A stretch of 64,000 bases of DNA from Flavipsychrobacter stenotrophus (GCF_002954265.1 NZ_PPSL01000003.1:248001-312000), one strand, 5' to 3'. Counted from the first letter of the stretch, positions 1 to 9,218 are shown. Made by a program: numbers and translations. The notes: a model not told the origin generated them from the letters alone.

Positions 1-1830
1 GTCAATTGTGCAGCCTGCTACACCATCGGTCCCGCTACCCCCATAGTAGGTTGACCATGCAATGTTGCCTGCTGAATCGAACTTGGCAATAAATCCGTCC
101 GTGCCACCTCCATTCGATATCTGAAAAGCTCCCGGGGTAGCTATACCCGTGGTAGAAGTGGTTATTCCCGCCAGGTAAACATTTCGTCGGCTATCAGTTG
201 TGCAGCTATAGCCTCCTGCCTCATTTCCTCCTCCCCCAAAGTAGGTGCCCCAGAGTGGAACACCGGCAGGATCGAACTTAATCAGGCAGGCATCAGATGT
301 GCCACCACCAAATGCAGTTTGATGAGCGCCGGCTGTGCTTATTCCGGTAGTCGACGTTGTATAAAAGGTGATATATAATTTATCAGACGCATCAACTGAA
401 CACATATTTCCATAGTTGCCCGTTTCGGTGCCTGCACCGCCGTAATAGGTAGCCCAGAGGATCGATCCGGAAGGGCTGAATTTAGCCACATACGCATCAG
501 TAAGTCCGTTCAGTATTGTCTGGTAAGCACCGGTTGTTGCAACTCCCGTTGTGGAGTTGGTGGTGCCGGAAATATAAACATTTCCTGTTGCATCAGAAGC
601 GCAGCCCCATAAATATTCTGCACCGGAGCCACCAAAATAAGTTGCCCATAATCGGGTACCCGATGAGCTGAATTTCACCAGGCAGGCATCCGAGGCAGTT
701 CCTGAAAGAGCAGTCTGATATGCACCGGGTGTTGACATACCGGAGGCCGAATTTGTTAGGCAAGCCAAAAATATATTGCCGCTCATATCAACCGCGCAAG
801 AGCCTGCAGTTTCCTGTCCGGCTCCTCCGTAATAGGTTACCCAAAGCGGGTTGCCCAACGCATCGAATTTGGCAAGGACCGCATCGCCTGTTCCCCCTCC
901 AAAAGTGGTCTGAAACCCGCCCGTGGTCGCAATACCTGCAACCGAAGCAGATAGGCCTGACACATAAACATTACCAGACAGATCAACCCTCGTGCTGTTG
1001 AATAAGTCTAAAGCAGAGTTTCCGTAGTAAGTAGACCATGTAACTGCCGGGTCTATCGTAAGCGTTGCTTTTTTTTCAAATGCAGCTATGATAAAACCTA
1101 TAGTACCGTCAGTATTCTTATGGAAGCGGGTTGTGATGGGTTGGCCATCCGCAAAGCTTACCGGTGCCTGCTCCTTAATTGCTCCCAACCTCGTGTGCAT
1201 CAGTAATTCACCGTTCGCCGATATTTCCACGTCATCAGCATCTTTTATTGCGAGCTTTATTTGGTCAGTGTTGCCACCCGGCCTTACTACAAAATCGTAC
1301 TTAAGGCTGTTGCCTTTAGAATATATTACCCAGTCAATATTAGGATAAACATTTTCATAAACAAGCTTTCTGTATGTGCTTACATTGGTTATCCCGTCGG
1401 GGCAATTGGACAGATAAAAATTGTCTTTTCTGCCGGCAATCATTTCCTTACGCACCATCGCATGCGGGTTAGCACCTATTAACTGAACGGTGAGCAGAAA
1501 TGTTTGTGTCTCTGTCTGCACACCGTTGTTATTTATATCACTGACTAAAGGGTCGTACCCTTCAGGGTATTTCGTTTTTGAGAACTGGTAAGCTATCCCG
1601 GTAGCTGTAAGATATACATTGGTGCTCGCGCTATGGGCTGTAAATAATATATCAGGTCTCGGCGCGCCCGCCATATCTGCTACCTGGCCAAGATTTGGGG
1701 TAAATAATAATTCAAATTTGAATTTATCCGTCGCAGCATCGCCCTTTGCATGAGCAGGGACTAAAGTAGAGATAAGGCAAATTCCAACTACACAGATCAC
1801 TTTTGTAAAAAGATAAAAGACTTTGTTCAT
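1..1830 (-). CDS. SBBP-repeat beta-propeller secreted protein with DUF7948-type N-domain (3' end outside window)
   Basis: The frame is open from ATG at 1830 to the window edge (610 codons), so the C-terminus is missing. Residues 1-29 form a signal peptide (hydrophobic core, then PAHA). Residues about 30-265 match the domain that precedes SBBP repeats in many Bacteroidota proteins (DUF7948-type): an NxGQ-like start, an NFYLSN-like segment and an IDWVIYSKGNSLKYDF-like segment. From about residue 262 there are five full blades of roughly 65 residues and the start of a sixth. Each blade carries TYYGG, GNVYxxG, GAYQT and AxxxKF elements. SBBP repeats are known to form beta-propellers. A seventh blade and a T9SS sorting domain probably lie beyond the edge (inference). 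Substrate or partner is unknown; a surface or adhesive role is likely. Confidence 0.85.
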   Translation of the reverse strand, partial: MNKVFYLFTKVICVVGICLISTLVPAHAKGDAATDKFKFELLFTPNLGQVADMAGAPRPDILFTAHSASTNVYLTATGIAYQFSKTKYPEGYDPLVSDINNNGVQTETQTFLLTVQLIGANPHAMVRKEMIAGRKDNFYLSNCPDGITNVSTYRKLVYENVYPNIDWVIYSKGNSLKYDFVVRPGGNTDQIKLAIKDADDVEISANGELLMHTRLGAIKEQAPVSFADGQPITTRFHKNTDGTIGFIIAAFEKKATLTIDPAVTWSTYYGNSALDLFNSTRVDLSGNVYVSGLSASVAGIATTGGFQTTFGGGTGDAVLAKFDALGNPLWVTYYGGAGQETAGSCAVDMSGNIFLACLTNSASGMSTPGAYQTALSGTASDACLVKFSSSGTRLWATYFGGSGAEYLWGCASDATGNVYISGTTNSTTGVATTGAYQTILNGLTDAYVAKFSPSGSILWATYYGGAGTETGNYGNMCSVDASDKLYITFYTTSTTGISTAGAHQTAFGGGTSDACLIKFDPAGVPLWGTYFGGGGNEAGGYSCTTDSRRNVYLAGITTSTTGIATPGAFQISNGGGTDGFIAKFDSAGNIAWSTYYGGSGTDGVAGCTID

Positions 1831-2012
1831 GATAACACACTTTAGGTTTTAATTATGCAATATTAAATAGCAAAATATTGCTGCATGTCGGTTTACCCGT
1901 TATCACCACGCTAAGAAATTGTTTACTCGCGCAGACCGGGCTGAAGAAATAGTATAAACATAACATGCAAACTCTTCACTATTGGCACGGCAGGCTGGGC
2001 CTCATTTTAAAA

Positions 2013-2048
2013 GAAGCAGGTGCCACACATATGTGCGGCACCTGCCGG
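2013..2048 (-). terminator. Rho-independent terminator of the 1111-residue T9SS gene
   Basis: A 9-bp arm GCAGGTGCC (2016-2024) pairs with GGCACCTGC (2037-2045). Read on the minus strand, the hairpin starts 22 bases past the stop at 2067 and is followed by a T-rich stretch. Confidence 0.7.
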
Positions 2049-2066
2049 ATTACAACTTATTCATTA

Positions 2067-5000
2067 CTAGTTCTTTTCGAACTTAACAGTCTTAATAAGA
2101 TTGTTATTGCTGTTGTAGATCTTCACCATGTACACACCTGTTGCCAGTTTGCTTACATTGATGTTTTTAGCGTTTGTCTGCTCGATCAGTGTTTTGCCGT
2201 CCATGCTCAAAACAACAACATTTACATTTTCAGCAGCTGAAATGTTCAATACGTTGGTTGCAGGGTTAGGGAACAATTTGATGTCGCCTGCGGTGTTAGC
2301 GTTAGCAACAGTAGTTGATATTGCATGTTTTGCACCTGTACCATCGCATACCGGACCATCAGCAGAGTTTACTGTGATGGTAGCGTTAGCCGTGTTACCG
2401 CAAGGAGCAGTGTATGCTACGTCAAACACGCCATCTGCCAGGAAGAACAACTGACCTGTAGCAGCATCAACAGTTGCAACAGTTACATCAGAGCTGCTCC
2501 AGCTGCCACCTGCAGGAGTTGCAGCCGCAGTGATACCTGTGCAGAAGATAGGGCTGTAAGATGTTCCGTTCAGATCATAAGCACCTACCAGTTCAGTAAT
2601 AGTGCTTATTGCAGGGCAAGTAACAGTACCGGTTACGTCCAGTGCATTAACCTGGAAAGTACCTGTGCTGCTTACTGATGCAAAAGGATAAACTGCAACC
2701 ATTATGCTTCCTGCATTAGAGAATGAAGCAGCGAAATTAACATCCACTGTACTTACACCACAGCTCTGGATATCAGAAGAGAGATCAGTGCCATTGTCTG
2801 TCCATGTAGTACCACCGTCTGTGCTGTAAGCTATTCTTACCAACTGAGGACCGGTTGCAGAAGACCTTACTGTAGCATGGATACCGGTAACATTGATTGT
2901 AGCGCCTGTAGTAGCCGGAGTAATTGTGTAAACTACGTGAGGGTTTGAAGCTGCATAAGATGTTATAGTATTATTAACAGTAAGACCGCTAAGACCACCT
3001 GAACCGCAAGCTGTAGCAGAACCGAAAGAACCTGCAGCAGAAAGTGCTGAAGTTGTAACCGCTGCTATAGGGGTAACTGTAGTGCTGTTACCACCTGTAC
3101 CTAAGTATGCAGAGATAGATGATGGTTCAACAACCGCTACAGTACTGGTTACTGAGCAACCAAAACCTGCTGTGCTGTACCGTACAACTGTATAACCCGG
3201 AATAAGACCTGTAACAACGCCTGTAGCGGGGTCAACGGTTGCTACTGAGAAATTGCTGCTACTCCATGTGCCACCTGCGGTTGCATCAGTAAGAGTAGCG
3301 CTTGCACCTGCAAAAAGGTATGGTGATGGCGTACCGGTGATAGCAGCAGGAAGACCTACTACTGAGAACGCTGATGTTGTAGAGTTAGCAGAACCAACGC
3401 TTGCACATGTAGTAACAACCCTGTAAGTGATGTTAGTAGGAACAACTGTGTAAACAGGTGATAAATAAGATGTGTTAGAAGCACCTGCTATTGGAGCGAA
3501 ACCCGAACCGTTGTCAGCCTCCCAGCTATAGCTGATACCAGGACCCGCGTCACCAGCAAAAGAAAGTGAAGCATAACCGCTAAGGCACGCAACAGTAACT
3601 GATGGAGTGATAACACCTGCAACAGGAGTAACTGAACATGCTGAGCTTGAAGAAACAACACCGTCAACTTCAAGGGTATTCACCTGGAATGTACCTGTAG
3701 CTGAAGCTGAATGGTAAGGGAACACAGCAACTATAATGCTCCCCGCGCCGCTGATAGCAGCAGAAGGTACCCAATGCCATGTATTGGTATTAGCACCGCA
3801 GCTGCCACTTGTAGACAGTGTGTGAGTAACGCCTTCATCTATCCATGTTGTGCCACCATCTATGCTGTATGCAAGTCTTGCCATATCAGGACCTGTGCCT
3901 GAAGACCTTGACTTAACCCAGAAACCAAAAATGTTCAAAGAATGACCTGCGTTAGCTGTTACGGTATAGGCAACACGCGGACCCGCTGAGCTGTAAGAAG
4001 TAACGCTTGTAGGAATAGTAAGACCACTTAAACCACCTGTTGTGCAAGGTGTAGCAGTAGTAAAGCCTGTTGCAGCCAATGCAGAAACTGTCTCATCAGC
4101 AATACCTGTAACAGTTGTGCTTGTACCACCAGTACCTATATATGTAGCCAAAGTACCCGGGAAAACAACTGAAACGTTTGCTGTAGTTGTTGCATCGCAA
4201 CCTGCAGAAACATCTGTAGCAGTATAGCTGATAGTAGAATTGCCTGCAGAAACACCACCATAATTTCCGGTAACGTTGTCAATTGTAGCAACTGAAGTGT
4301 TGCTGCTATTCCATACACCTACTATGCTTCCGCCTGTAGATGCAGTTGGGTTAGTCAGTGTAGCTGTGCCACCTATGTTCAATACCAGTGAACCTGTAAT
4401 AGCACCTGCGTTAGGTGTAGGATTAACAGTAATAGTACCAACTGACGAAGTGTTAGAAGCACCACCCACTGTGCAGGTAGTAGTAGCTTTGTAATAAGTA
4501 GTAGTAGTAACAGAAGGTGAGCTCACTGCATTATAAGAGGTGTTTGTTGCACCTGTTATGTTACCGTAAGTAATACCATCTGGCGACGACTGCCACTGAT
4601 AGGCGATGTTTGTGCCGGTAGAGAACCCTGTCAATGCCAATGCTACGTTGTTGCCACCGCAGATTGTAGTTGATGAAGGGGTTACTGTACCTGCTGCAAT
4701 AACACCGGGACAAGATACCGGGTTAATGGTAACCGTACCATTAATAGTGATATCGTTGAACTGGATAGTACCACCTGATGAAAGTGGCGCATAAGGAAAC
4801 AATTCAGCTGTAAAGCTGGTAACGCCTGTTGGCAATGCGCCACCGGTAGAAGTGCTCCATGAAAATACTGTAGAACCACTGCCGCAACCAGTGTTATCCG
4901 GAGCTTTGTCAACAAGATCATTAATTACACCACCCGTGGTCACATACGCCATACGCACTTTTGAAAGACCTGAACCAGACCTTCTCAGTTTTGCTGTGTA

Positions 5001-5402
5001 ACCTGTTACATTCAATACATAACCAGGGTTAGCAGTAACCGTGAAGTAAACATGACCATTACTTGAACTGTAAGTAGTCACCCCATTGTTTGTTAATCCG
5101 CTTAGTCCACCGCTGCCGCAAGGGCTGTTGCTGCCTAAGCCGGTTGACGCAAGTGCAGTACCGGTTGAATTAGCCGCATAAGTAACGCTTGTACTTGTAC
5201 CGCCGGTTCCGTGATACGTAGCTATCTGCGCATCAGCTTTGCCACTTAATAATTGCAAAGACAACAAAATAGCACCGCTTAACAGCGCCATTGTCTTTGA
5301 AAAGCGTGACTCTTTCGTGTCGCGCTTTGTTTTCCAGATGCCGGCTTCTCTTTTGAGTGCCGCAGGAAAGCCGCTGAGGCCTCCAAGGTTGATTTGTGAC
5401 AT
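2067..5402 (-). CDS. T9SS type A-sorted secreted protein with three copies of an unassigned module and Ig-like linkers
   Basis: Encodes 1111 residues from ATG 5402. The frame continues upstream only to a TTG at 5429, so ATG 5402 is preferred. A hydrophobic signal segment (about residues 36-58, ending ADAQ) is preceded by an unusual 35-residue basic/polar extension. Three related modules of about 165 residues follow. Each begins with an (A/S)TYxGTGGxST-like motif, contains a CGSGGLSGLT-like segment and a GGTTW segment, and ends near TGTFQVNxLxVxG. BIG2/Ig-like linkers with GGTWSSSNxxVATVD lie between them. The C-terminus (about 1035-1111) is a type A sorting domain with FPNPATN, a SMDGK turn and GVYMVKIY. 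The protein is expected to cross the outer membrane through the T9SS and stay on the surface. I do not recognise the repeated module. Confidence 0.85.
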   Translation of the reverse strand: MSQINLGGLSGFPAALKREAGIWKTKRDTKESRFSKTMALLSGAILLSLQLLSGKADAQIATYHGTGGTSTSVTYAANSTGTALASTGLGSNSPCGSGGLSGLTNNGVTTYSSSNGHVYFTVTANPGYVLNVTGYTAKLRRSGSGLSKVRMAYVTTGGVINDLVDKAPDNTGCGSGSTVFSWSTSTGGALPTGVTSFTAELFPYAPLSSGGTIQFNDITINGTVTINPVSCPGVIAAGTVTPSSTTICGGNNVALALTGFSTGTNIAYQWQSSPDGITYGNITGATNTSYNAVSSPSVTTTTYYKATTTCTVGGASNTSSVGTITVNPTPNAGAITGSLVLNIGGTATLTNPTASTGGSIVGVWNSSNTSVATIDNVTGNYGGVSAGNSTISYTATDVSAGCDATTTANVSVVFPGTLATYIGTGGTSTTVTGIADETVSALAATGFTTATPCTTGGLSGLTIPTSVTSYSSAGPRVAYTVTANAGHSLNIFGFWVKSRSSGTGPDMARLAYSIDGGTTWIDEGVTHTLSTSGSCGANTNTWHWVPSAAISGAGSIIVAVFPYHSASATGTFQVNTLEVDGVVSSSSACSVTPVAGVITPSVTVACLSGYASLSFAGDAGPGISYSWEADNGSGFAPIAGASNTSYLSPVYTVVPTNITYRVVTTCASVGSANSTTSAFSVVGLPAAITGTPSPYLFAGASATLTDATAGGTWSSSNFSVATVDPATGVVTGLIPGYTVVRYSTAGFGCSVTSTVAVVEPSSISAYLGTGGNSTTVTPIAAVTTSALSAAGSFGSATACGSGGLSGLTVNNTITSYAASNPHVVYTITPATTGATINVTGIHATVRSSATGPQLVRIAYSTDGGTTWTDNGTDLSSDIQSCGVSTVDVNFAASFSNAGSIMVAVYPFASVSSTGTFQVNALDVTGTVTCPAISTITELVGAYDLNGTSYSPIFCTGITAAATPAGGSWSSSDVTVATVDAATGQLFFLADGVFDVAYTAPCGNTANATITVNSADGPVCDGTGAKHAISTTVANANTAGDIKLFPNPATNVLNISAAENVNVVVLSMDGKTLIEQTNAKNINVSKLATGVYMVKIYNSNNNLIKTVKFEKN

Positions 5403-5429
5403 AAATAAGTTTTTAACTGTGAGACACAA

Positions 5430-5867
5430 ATTTCAAAAAATCATGTTTTGAATTTGTTATTAACACGATAACTATACTTGATCGTATTGTTACCCACAAA
5501 AACACGGTTATCAAATCATTAATTATAACCAATAGTTAATTAATTTGAAAAAATTCTCTTATTCACATTCCCTCTGATAGCAATAACCCTTATAAATCAA
5601 GCAGAAACACCATATGCATTAATATATACATTAGATTATAATAAAAATTAATGAATTAACGTGCGCACAAAACGAAAGCAATAATTTCATAACCCCGGTG
5701 AGCCGTTTAACCTTTAGATATTATATAATTAATATCGAACACCCGTATATTGTGCTTATCGCAGATACATTTGCACACTAATACCTATTAACACACCATA
5801 ACAACGCTTTATGAACCCATAGTATCAATATAATTAACATTTATTATAATTACATTATTGATATAAT
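5430..5867. other. A+T-rich intergenic region
   Basis: A non-coding stretch between two divergent genes, strongly A+T rich. It must hold both promoters, but I see no clean TAnnTTTG box and no hairpin with a T-run. Nothing else is recognisable. Confidence 0.5.
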
Positions 5868-6455
5868 ATGTCATTTAGCTACGAGGTTAGAAGAAATATT
5901 CAATTGTTACTGTTTGTTATACAAAGTCTTGGGGGAAGGACCACTCCAAATATGGCGTTTATTGTTTTTTATCTCGCAGATCTTCGCTTTCTGGGCATGC
6001 ACGGCAGACTCACTTTCGGCAATTTTTACATGGCAATGAAAAACGGGCCAATTCCATTCAACATTCTTTCTCTTTTAATGGAATTAAATAATCAGGGCGA
6101 AGGCAGCATTGCAATGAAGTTAAAGAACTCCTTTTTTGTAGATGAAGACGGAGGCCTCCGCAATAAGGTAAAATATGACCCGGACTATCTCTCCAATGAG
6201 GAAGTAGAATCATTATTTTTGACCATACAGGCATATAAAAAGATAGACGTAGAAACATTAAGGGCCAAAACAATAGGACTGGCGTGGCAGCAGGCCGACA
6301 CCAACAGCATCATCAGTGTATTAAAGATGGCAGAAGAGATCAATGTCGATAGTGCTTTGATCCAGTCCATTGCCTCGTTATATGACAATGAAAAAACAAA
6401 GACCATTGTTAATGAAGAAAAAATCAAAGCAGCTAAAATTTTCACTGGTGAATAA
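5868..6455 (+). CDS. SocA/Panacea-domain protein (DUF4065-type antitoxin)
   Basis: 195 residues. Residues about 12-70 carry the family signature: a helix, GGRxxPNMAFIVFYLAD (the usual form is GGxxxxxKLxKLLYFAD), then HGRxxFGxxYxAMKNGPIPxNILSLL, which matches the diagnostic Y-x-A-x-K/R-x-G-P-V/I-P block. Panacea-domain proteins are known antitoxins that neutralise diverse toxins, and SocA is also a proteolysis adaptor. The rest of the protein is helical and charged. No recognisable toxin gene is adjacent on either strand; only a 52-codon ORF lies 23 nt downstream. The gene is more A+T rich than the surface-protein genes around it, which suggests acquisition. Function as an antitoxin is inference from the family. 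Confidence 0.72.
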   Translation: MSFSYEVRRNIQLLLFVIQSLGGRTTPNMAFIVFYLADLRFLGMHGRLTFGNFYMAMKNGPIPFNILSLLMELNNQGEGSIAMKLKNSFFVDEDGGLRNKVKYDPDYLSNEEVESLFLTIQAYKKIDVETLRAKTIGLAWQQADTNSIISVLKMAEEINVDSALIQSIASLYDNEKTKTIVNEEKIKAAKIFTGE

Positions 6456-6478
6456 TATAGCGTGTTGATAGAACCGAA

Positions 6479-6637
6479 ATGATGAGAGGCCAAAACACCA
6501 ATGATGAAGGGTCATTAATTACGTCGAATTTTGTTAATTTTAGGAACCGTGCTCTTGCTTTAAAACAGGGCACCGTTCCTGTATTTACCCATTTTTCTTC
6601 TCTGTCAGAGGATTTTCAAGTTCAAAAGACCTCTTAA
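6479..6637 (+). CDS. Small ORF (52 codons) downstream of the Panacea-domain gene; coding status doubtful
   Basis: Begins with two ATG codons at 6479 and 6482, 23 nt after the stop of the Panacea-domain gene, and ends TAA at 6635-6637. The peptide is polar with no membrane segment and resembles no toxin family I know. It overlaps the hairpin at 6542-6580, which argues against it. It is listed because TA partners normally sit here. Confidence 0.2.
   Translation: MMRGQNTNDEGSLITSNFVNFRNRALALKQGTVPVFTHFSSLSEDFQVQKTS
6542..6580 (+). terminator. Imperfect terminator hairpin
   Basis: AGGAACCGTGCTC (6542-6554) pairs with GGGCACCGTTCCT (6568-6580), with one mismatch and one G-T pair. Only a weak T-stretch follows. 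It could end the transcript of the Panacea-domain gene. Confidence 0.4.
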
Positions 6638-6686
6638 CCGCCCTATTTTTCTCTACGGCTGCTCTACGGCGAACCGCTTAAAACGA

Positions 6687-6713
6687 CAAAACCCGCGCTG
6701 GGCACGGGTTTTG
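6687..6713 (-). terminator. Terminator behind tRNA-Asp
   Basis: The inverted repeat CAAAACCCG / CGGGTTTTG with a 9-base loop lies 11 bases past the tRNA 3' end on the minus strand. The arms supply T-tracts in both directions, so it may act both ways. Confidence 0.75.
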
Positions 6714-6724
6714 TATCGAGTATG

Positions 6725-6798
6725 CGGACTGGACGGGACTCGAACCCGCGACCTCCGCCGTGACAGGGCGGCATTCTAACCAACTGAACTACCAATCC
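6725..6798 (-). tRNA. tRNA-Asp (anticodon GTC)
   Basis: A 74-nt cloverleaf. The acceptor stem GGATTGG pairs with CCAGTCC, followed by discriminator G, which is typical of tRNA-Asp. The D-arm contains AGTTCAGTTGGTTAGA. The anticodon loop CTGTCAC sits on a CCGCC/GGCGG stem, and the T-loop is GGGTTCGAGTCCC. CCA is not encoded, so it must be added after transcription. Confidence 0.97.
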
Positions 6799-6963
6799 AA
6801 AGTAGTATATATTACAAGTGTATTAAAGAGCTATCAACTTTTTCCCCTCAACGGGAGTGCAAAGATAAGTACTTTTCCGACTTGAACAAATATTTATTCC
6901 AAAAAGCAGAAAAATTTATTCCCCTTCACTTTATCCCCCAATTATAGGCACCACACGGCCGCA

Positions 6964-8442
6964 ATGCCGTATTTTTATTACATCGCTATGTTTACCCGCA
7001 ATGTCCATATCATTCAGAACACTTTCTTCCTCTCTTTGATGGGTATGGTTTGCTTTGTGATCACCAGACCCTATGATGCACTTGACCCGGTTTTTAAAAA
7101 ACATTATTTAGTGGAAGAGCAGCGTAGTATCGCCTATGTGAAAGATTACATCTCTTTAAAAAAATTCGAGATGAATCAACCGGGGGCATTCGATAAAATT
7201 CTTCCGTACTATACTAGCATGGTTTATGTTGATTCTGCGACTCAACAGCTCTTTACATACATAGACACCATTCACAGACCGATAAAGGCTGATAGTTTGC
7301 AAACCAAAATAGAACGGTATGCATCAGAATTGCTGGCAACAATTCCTCAGGATAGTTCTGCCTTTAGCCCTTACCTATTCGAGATAAGAAATACCCCAAG
7401 CCAAAAGTCCAGGGATGGCAAGTGGCTGAACTGCCTGTTGCGCGGGCAATCCTATTCTAATAAAGAACTGATCATCCTTGCGCTTAGATCGGATATCTAT
7501 GCTGCGGAAAAAATTGTGGTCAGAAGGCTGGTTGAACTTTCTCATGCAAGGTGCCTTCGCTATGACACGGTATTTGTCTTAACTGCTTCACCAAAACAGC
7601 TTTGGAATATTGGAGACAAAGTAACCAACTATCTGGCACCCGCGATTTTGAACAGGTATGATGGACTGGTCAGTTTTCATTGTGATGGGAAACCCATTCC
7701 TGGTAAAAGAGGGATGGCCGTTTGGAACAACACCACAAAAGAGCCCGGCGACTATACCGTTCACGGTTATATCGCCCATAATTCAGAGGAGCGTTTTATC
7801 TGGGATACCCTCCCATGGTCATTCCAATACAGAGTTGTAGCTAAAGGTATATCCCTTGTGCACGGAGCGGGTCAAACCTGCTACCGGCAGGGATCACACC
7901 CTATCACAGTATCCATCCCCGGCTACACGCCTGATAAAATAAGACTCCGCGCTAAGGGGGCTAACTTCATTAACAACGGAAATGGCCATTGGTCCTTTAC
8001 ACTTACAGACAAGCACTGCGACAACATTATTGTTTATGCCGATGCCATCGATAGCCGCGGACATACCAGCACAGTGCATGCGGCAAAGTTTCCGGTGATA
8101 AATATGCCTGCACTCGCCATTGGCATAGATGGCACAACGGCTTCAACGATCAATGCTCCTGACTTATTGCACAGGCACCAACTGACTGTGTTGACGGAAC
8201 AAGGCGAGCCTTCACCCGACCTTGCTGTGGCCGGCTATAAATTGTGCATTATTAATGCCAACAACAAACTACTGGGCGATTATACCATAGCCGGCAATAA
8301 ACTGGATGGCAACTCTTCCGCTATCACGGCTGCATGTAAAGAGCTTTCTGCAGGTGCTCACTTGTACATTACAGATGTACTGGTCAAAGACAATGCCGGT
8401 GAGGTGTTGCCCGCATCTTCGTTGGGTATAGCTGTGCAATAG
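6964..8442 (+). CDS. Orphan GldM/PorM-like protein (T9SS/gliding motor paralogue)
   Basis: 492 residues from ATG 6964 (ATG 6988 is an alternative). One hydrophobic segment lies near the N-terminus (about 19-34), with a periplasmic remainder. Three stretches match the order and spacing of GldM. An early helix region has PYYxxxxxxDSATQQLFTYID. The segment at about 300-325 has YRQGSHPITVSIPGYTPDKI, equivalent to the YxGVDNPISVSVxGVxPxKI block. The final segment (about 450-492) has LSAGAHLYITDVLVK..G and a short beta end, like GldM domain 4. Real GldM spans the inner membrane with GldL and transmits proton-motive energy to the T9SS. Here no gldK, gldL or gldN is adjacent, and the glutamate that GldM carries at the end of its membrane helix is not evident (a P-Y-D segment stands there). 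Length is close to GldM (about 510). Confidence 0.65.
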   Translation: MPYFYYIAMFTRNVHIIQNTFFLSLMGMVCFVITRPYDALDPVFKKHYLVEEQRSIAYVKDYISLKKFEMNQPGAFDKILPYYTSMVYVDSATQQLFTYIDTIHRPIKADSLQTKIERYASELLATIPQDSSAFSPYLFEIRNTPSQKSRDGKWLNCLLRGQSYSNKELIILALRSDIYAAEKIVVRRLVELSHARCLRYDTVFVLTASPKQLWNIGDKVTNYLAPAILNRYDGLVSFHCDGKPIPGKRGMAVWNNTTKEPGDYTVHGYIAHNSEERFIWDTLPWSFQYRVVAKGISLVHGAGQTCYRQGSHPITVSIPGYTPDKIRLRAKGANFINNGNGHWSFTLTDKHCDNIIVYADAIDSRGHTSTVHAAKFPVINMPALAIGIDGTTASTINAPDLLHRHQLTVLTEQGEPSPDLAVAGYKLCIINANNKLLGDYTIAGNKLDGNSSAITAACKELSAGAHLYITDVLVKDNAGEVLPASSLGIAVQ

Positions 8443-8554
8443 TTTCTTTTGCAATCCCCCATGCTTTTATCCCCAGTCTTTCCTGACTACCATCATCACC
8501 CGGGCTGACCGCTGTTGTAAAACCGGCTTCTGGCCCTGTGTAATTTTACAAAAA

Positions 8555-9112
8555 ATGAGTATGAGATATATCCTTTTATTGTTCGTTGCGGTAGTGTCTT
8601 TTAATGTTGCCTCTGCTAAGAAAGTTAAGTTCGTTTCAGAGCAGGCTGCCGTAGGTGTTATACAAAATGTAAGTGCTAAGTATTGGGAAAAGCTGGAGAT
8701 AAAGGACAATAAGGGTGTGGTTGTGAAGGTGTCGCAGCAAGGCTCTAAACTCATTTTTACAGAAACGTCAACATTCGTAAGGCCGGCTACTATAGGCAGG
8801 GAAACGTTTACAGAAACCAAAGTGGTAACGGTAGAGGTAGACCTGGCTAAGGCCGCTGCAACACCTACGGTTAGCACTATCGTATTCATGGAGCAAACTA
8901 AAAATGCCATACATCAGGTATTGGCATGGGACAAAAAAGCGCTCGACAACAGCAATGGCTACATCAGCATGTACACAGTACCACTAGACTATCCTTTGCT
9001 TATAAAGAACAGTGCCGACCTGCAGCAAATGAAGAGTGCCGTAAGATACCTGAGCACAATTTACCTCCCGAAGTCAGTAAAGAGGAAATTCTCAATGAAG
9101 GTGGGCCAGTAG
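8555..9112 (+). CDS. Small secreted protein of unknown function
   Basis: 185 residues. A clear signal peptide (hydrophobic core, then FNVASA, cleavage near residue 21) is followed by a basic mature part rich in beta-forming sequence. I recognise no domain, and no sorting domain is present, so a periplasmic location is expected. ATG 8555 and in-frame ATG 8561 are both possible. A TAATTTTA box lies 6 nt before ATG 8555. The neighbours on the same strand are the GldM-like gene and the PLD-Fn3 gene, but gaps of 112 and 106 bp argue against a tight operon. Confidence 0.75.
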   Translation: MSMRYILLLFVAVVSFNVASAKKVKFVSEQAAVGVIQNVSAKYWEKLEIKDNKGVVVKVSQQGSKLIFTETSTFVRPATIGRETFTETKVVTVEVDLAKAAATPTVSTIVFMEQTKNAIHQVLAWDKKALDNSNGYISMYTVPLDYPLLIKNSADLQQMKSAVRYLSTIYLPKSVKRKFSMKVGQ

Positions 9113-9218
9113 CGCTCGTACATTCGTAAGGGTCTGTTCTTCGGTAGAAAATATATTGTGCTAACTTTATGCCTTGCGGTTACGCAAAGTATTTATCAAT
9201 ATACTACAATCAGAACGG

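Noticed and set aside
1069-1076. A run of eight T in the SBBP gene as a phase-variation site
   Set aside because: The frame is intact, the run is short and encodes an ordinary E-K-K stretch, and there is no sign of alternation.
5868-6493. Antisense frames over the Panacea-domain gene as a possible hidden toxin
   Set aside because: They overlap the gene completely, lack start signals, and have translations with no toxin-like features.
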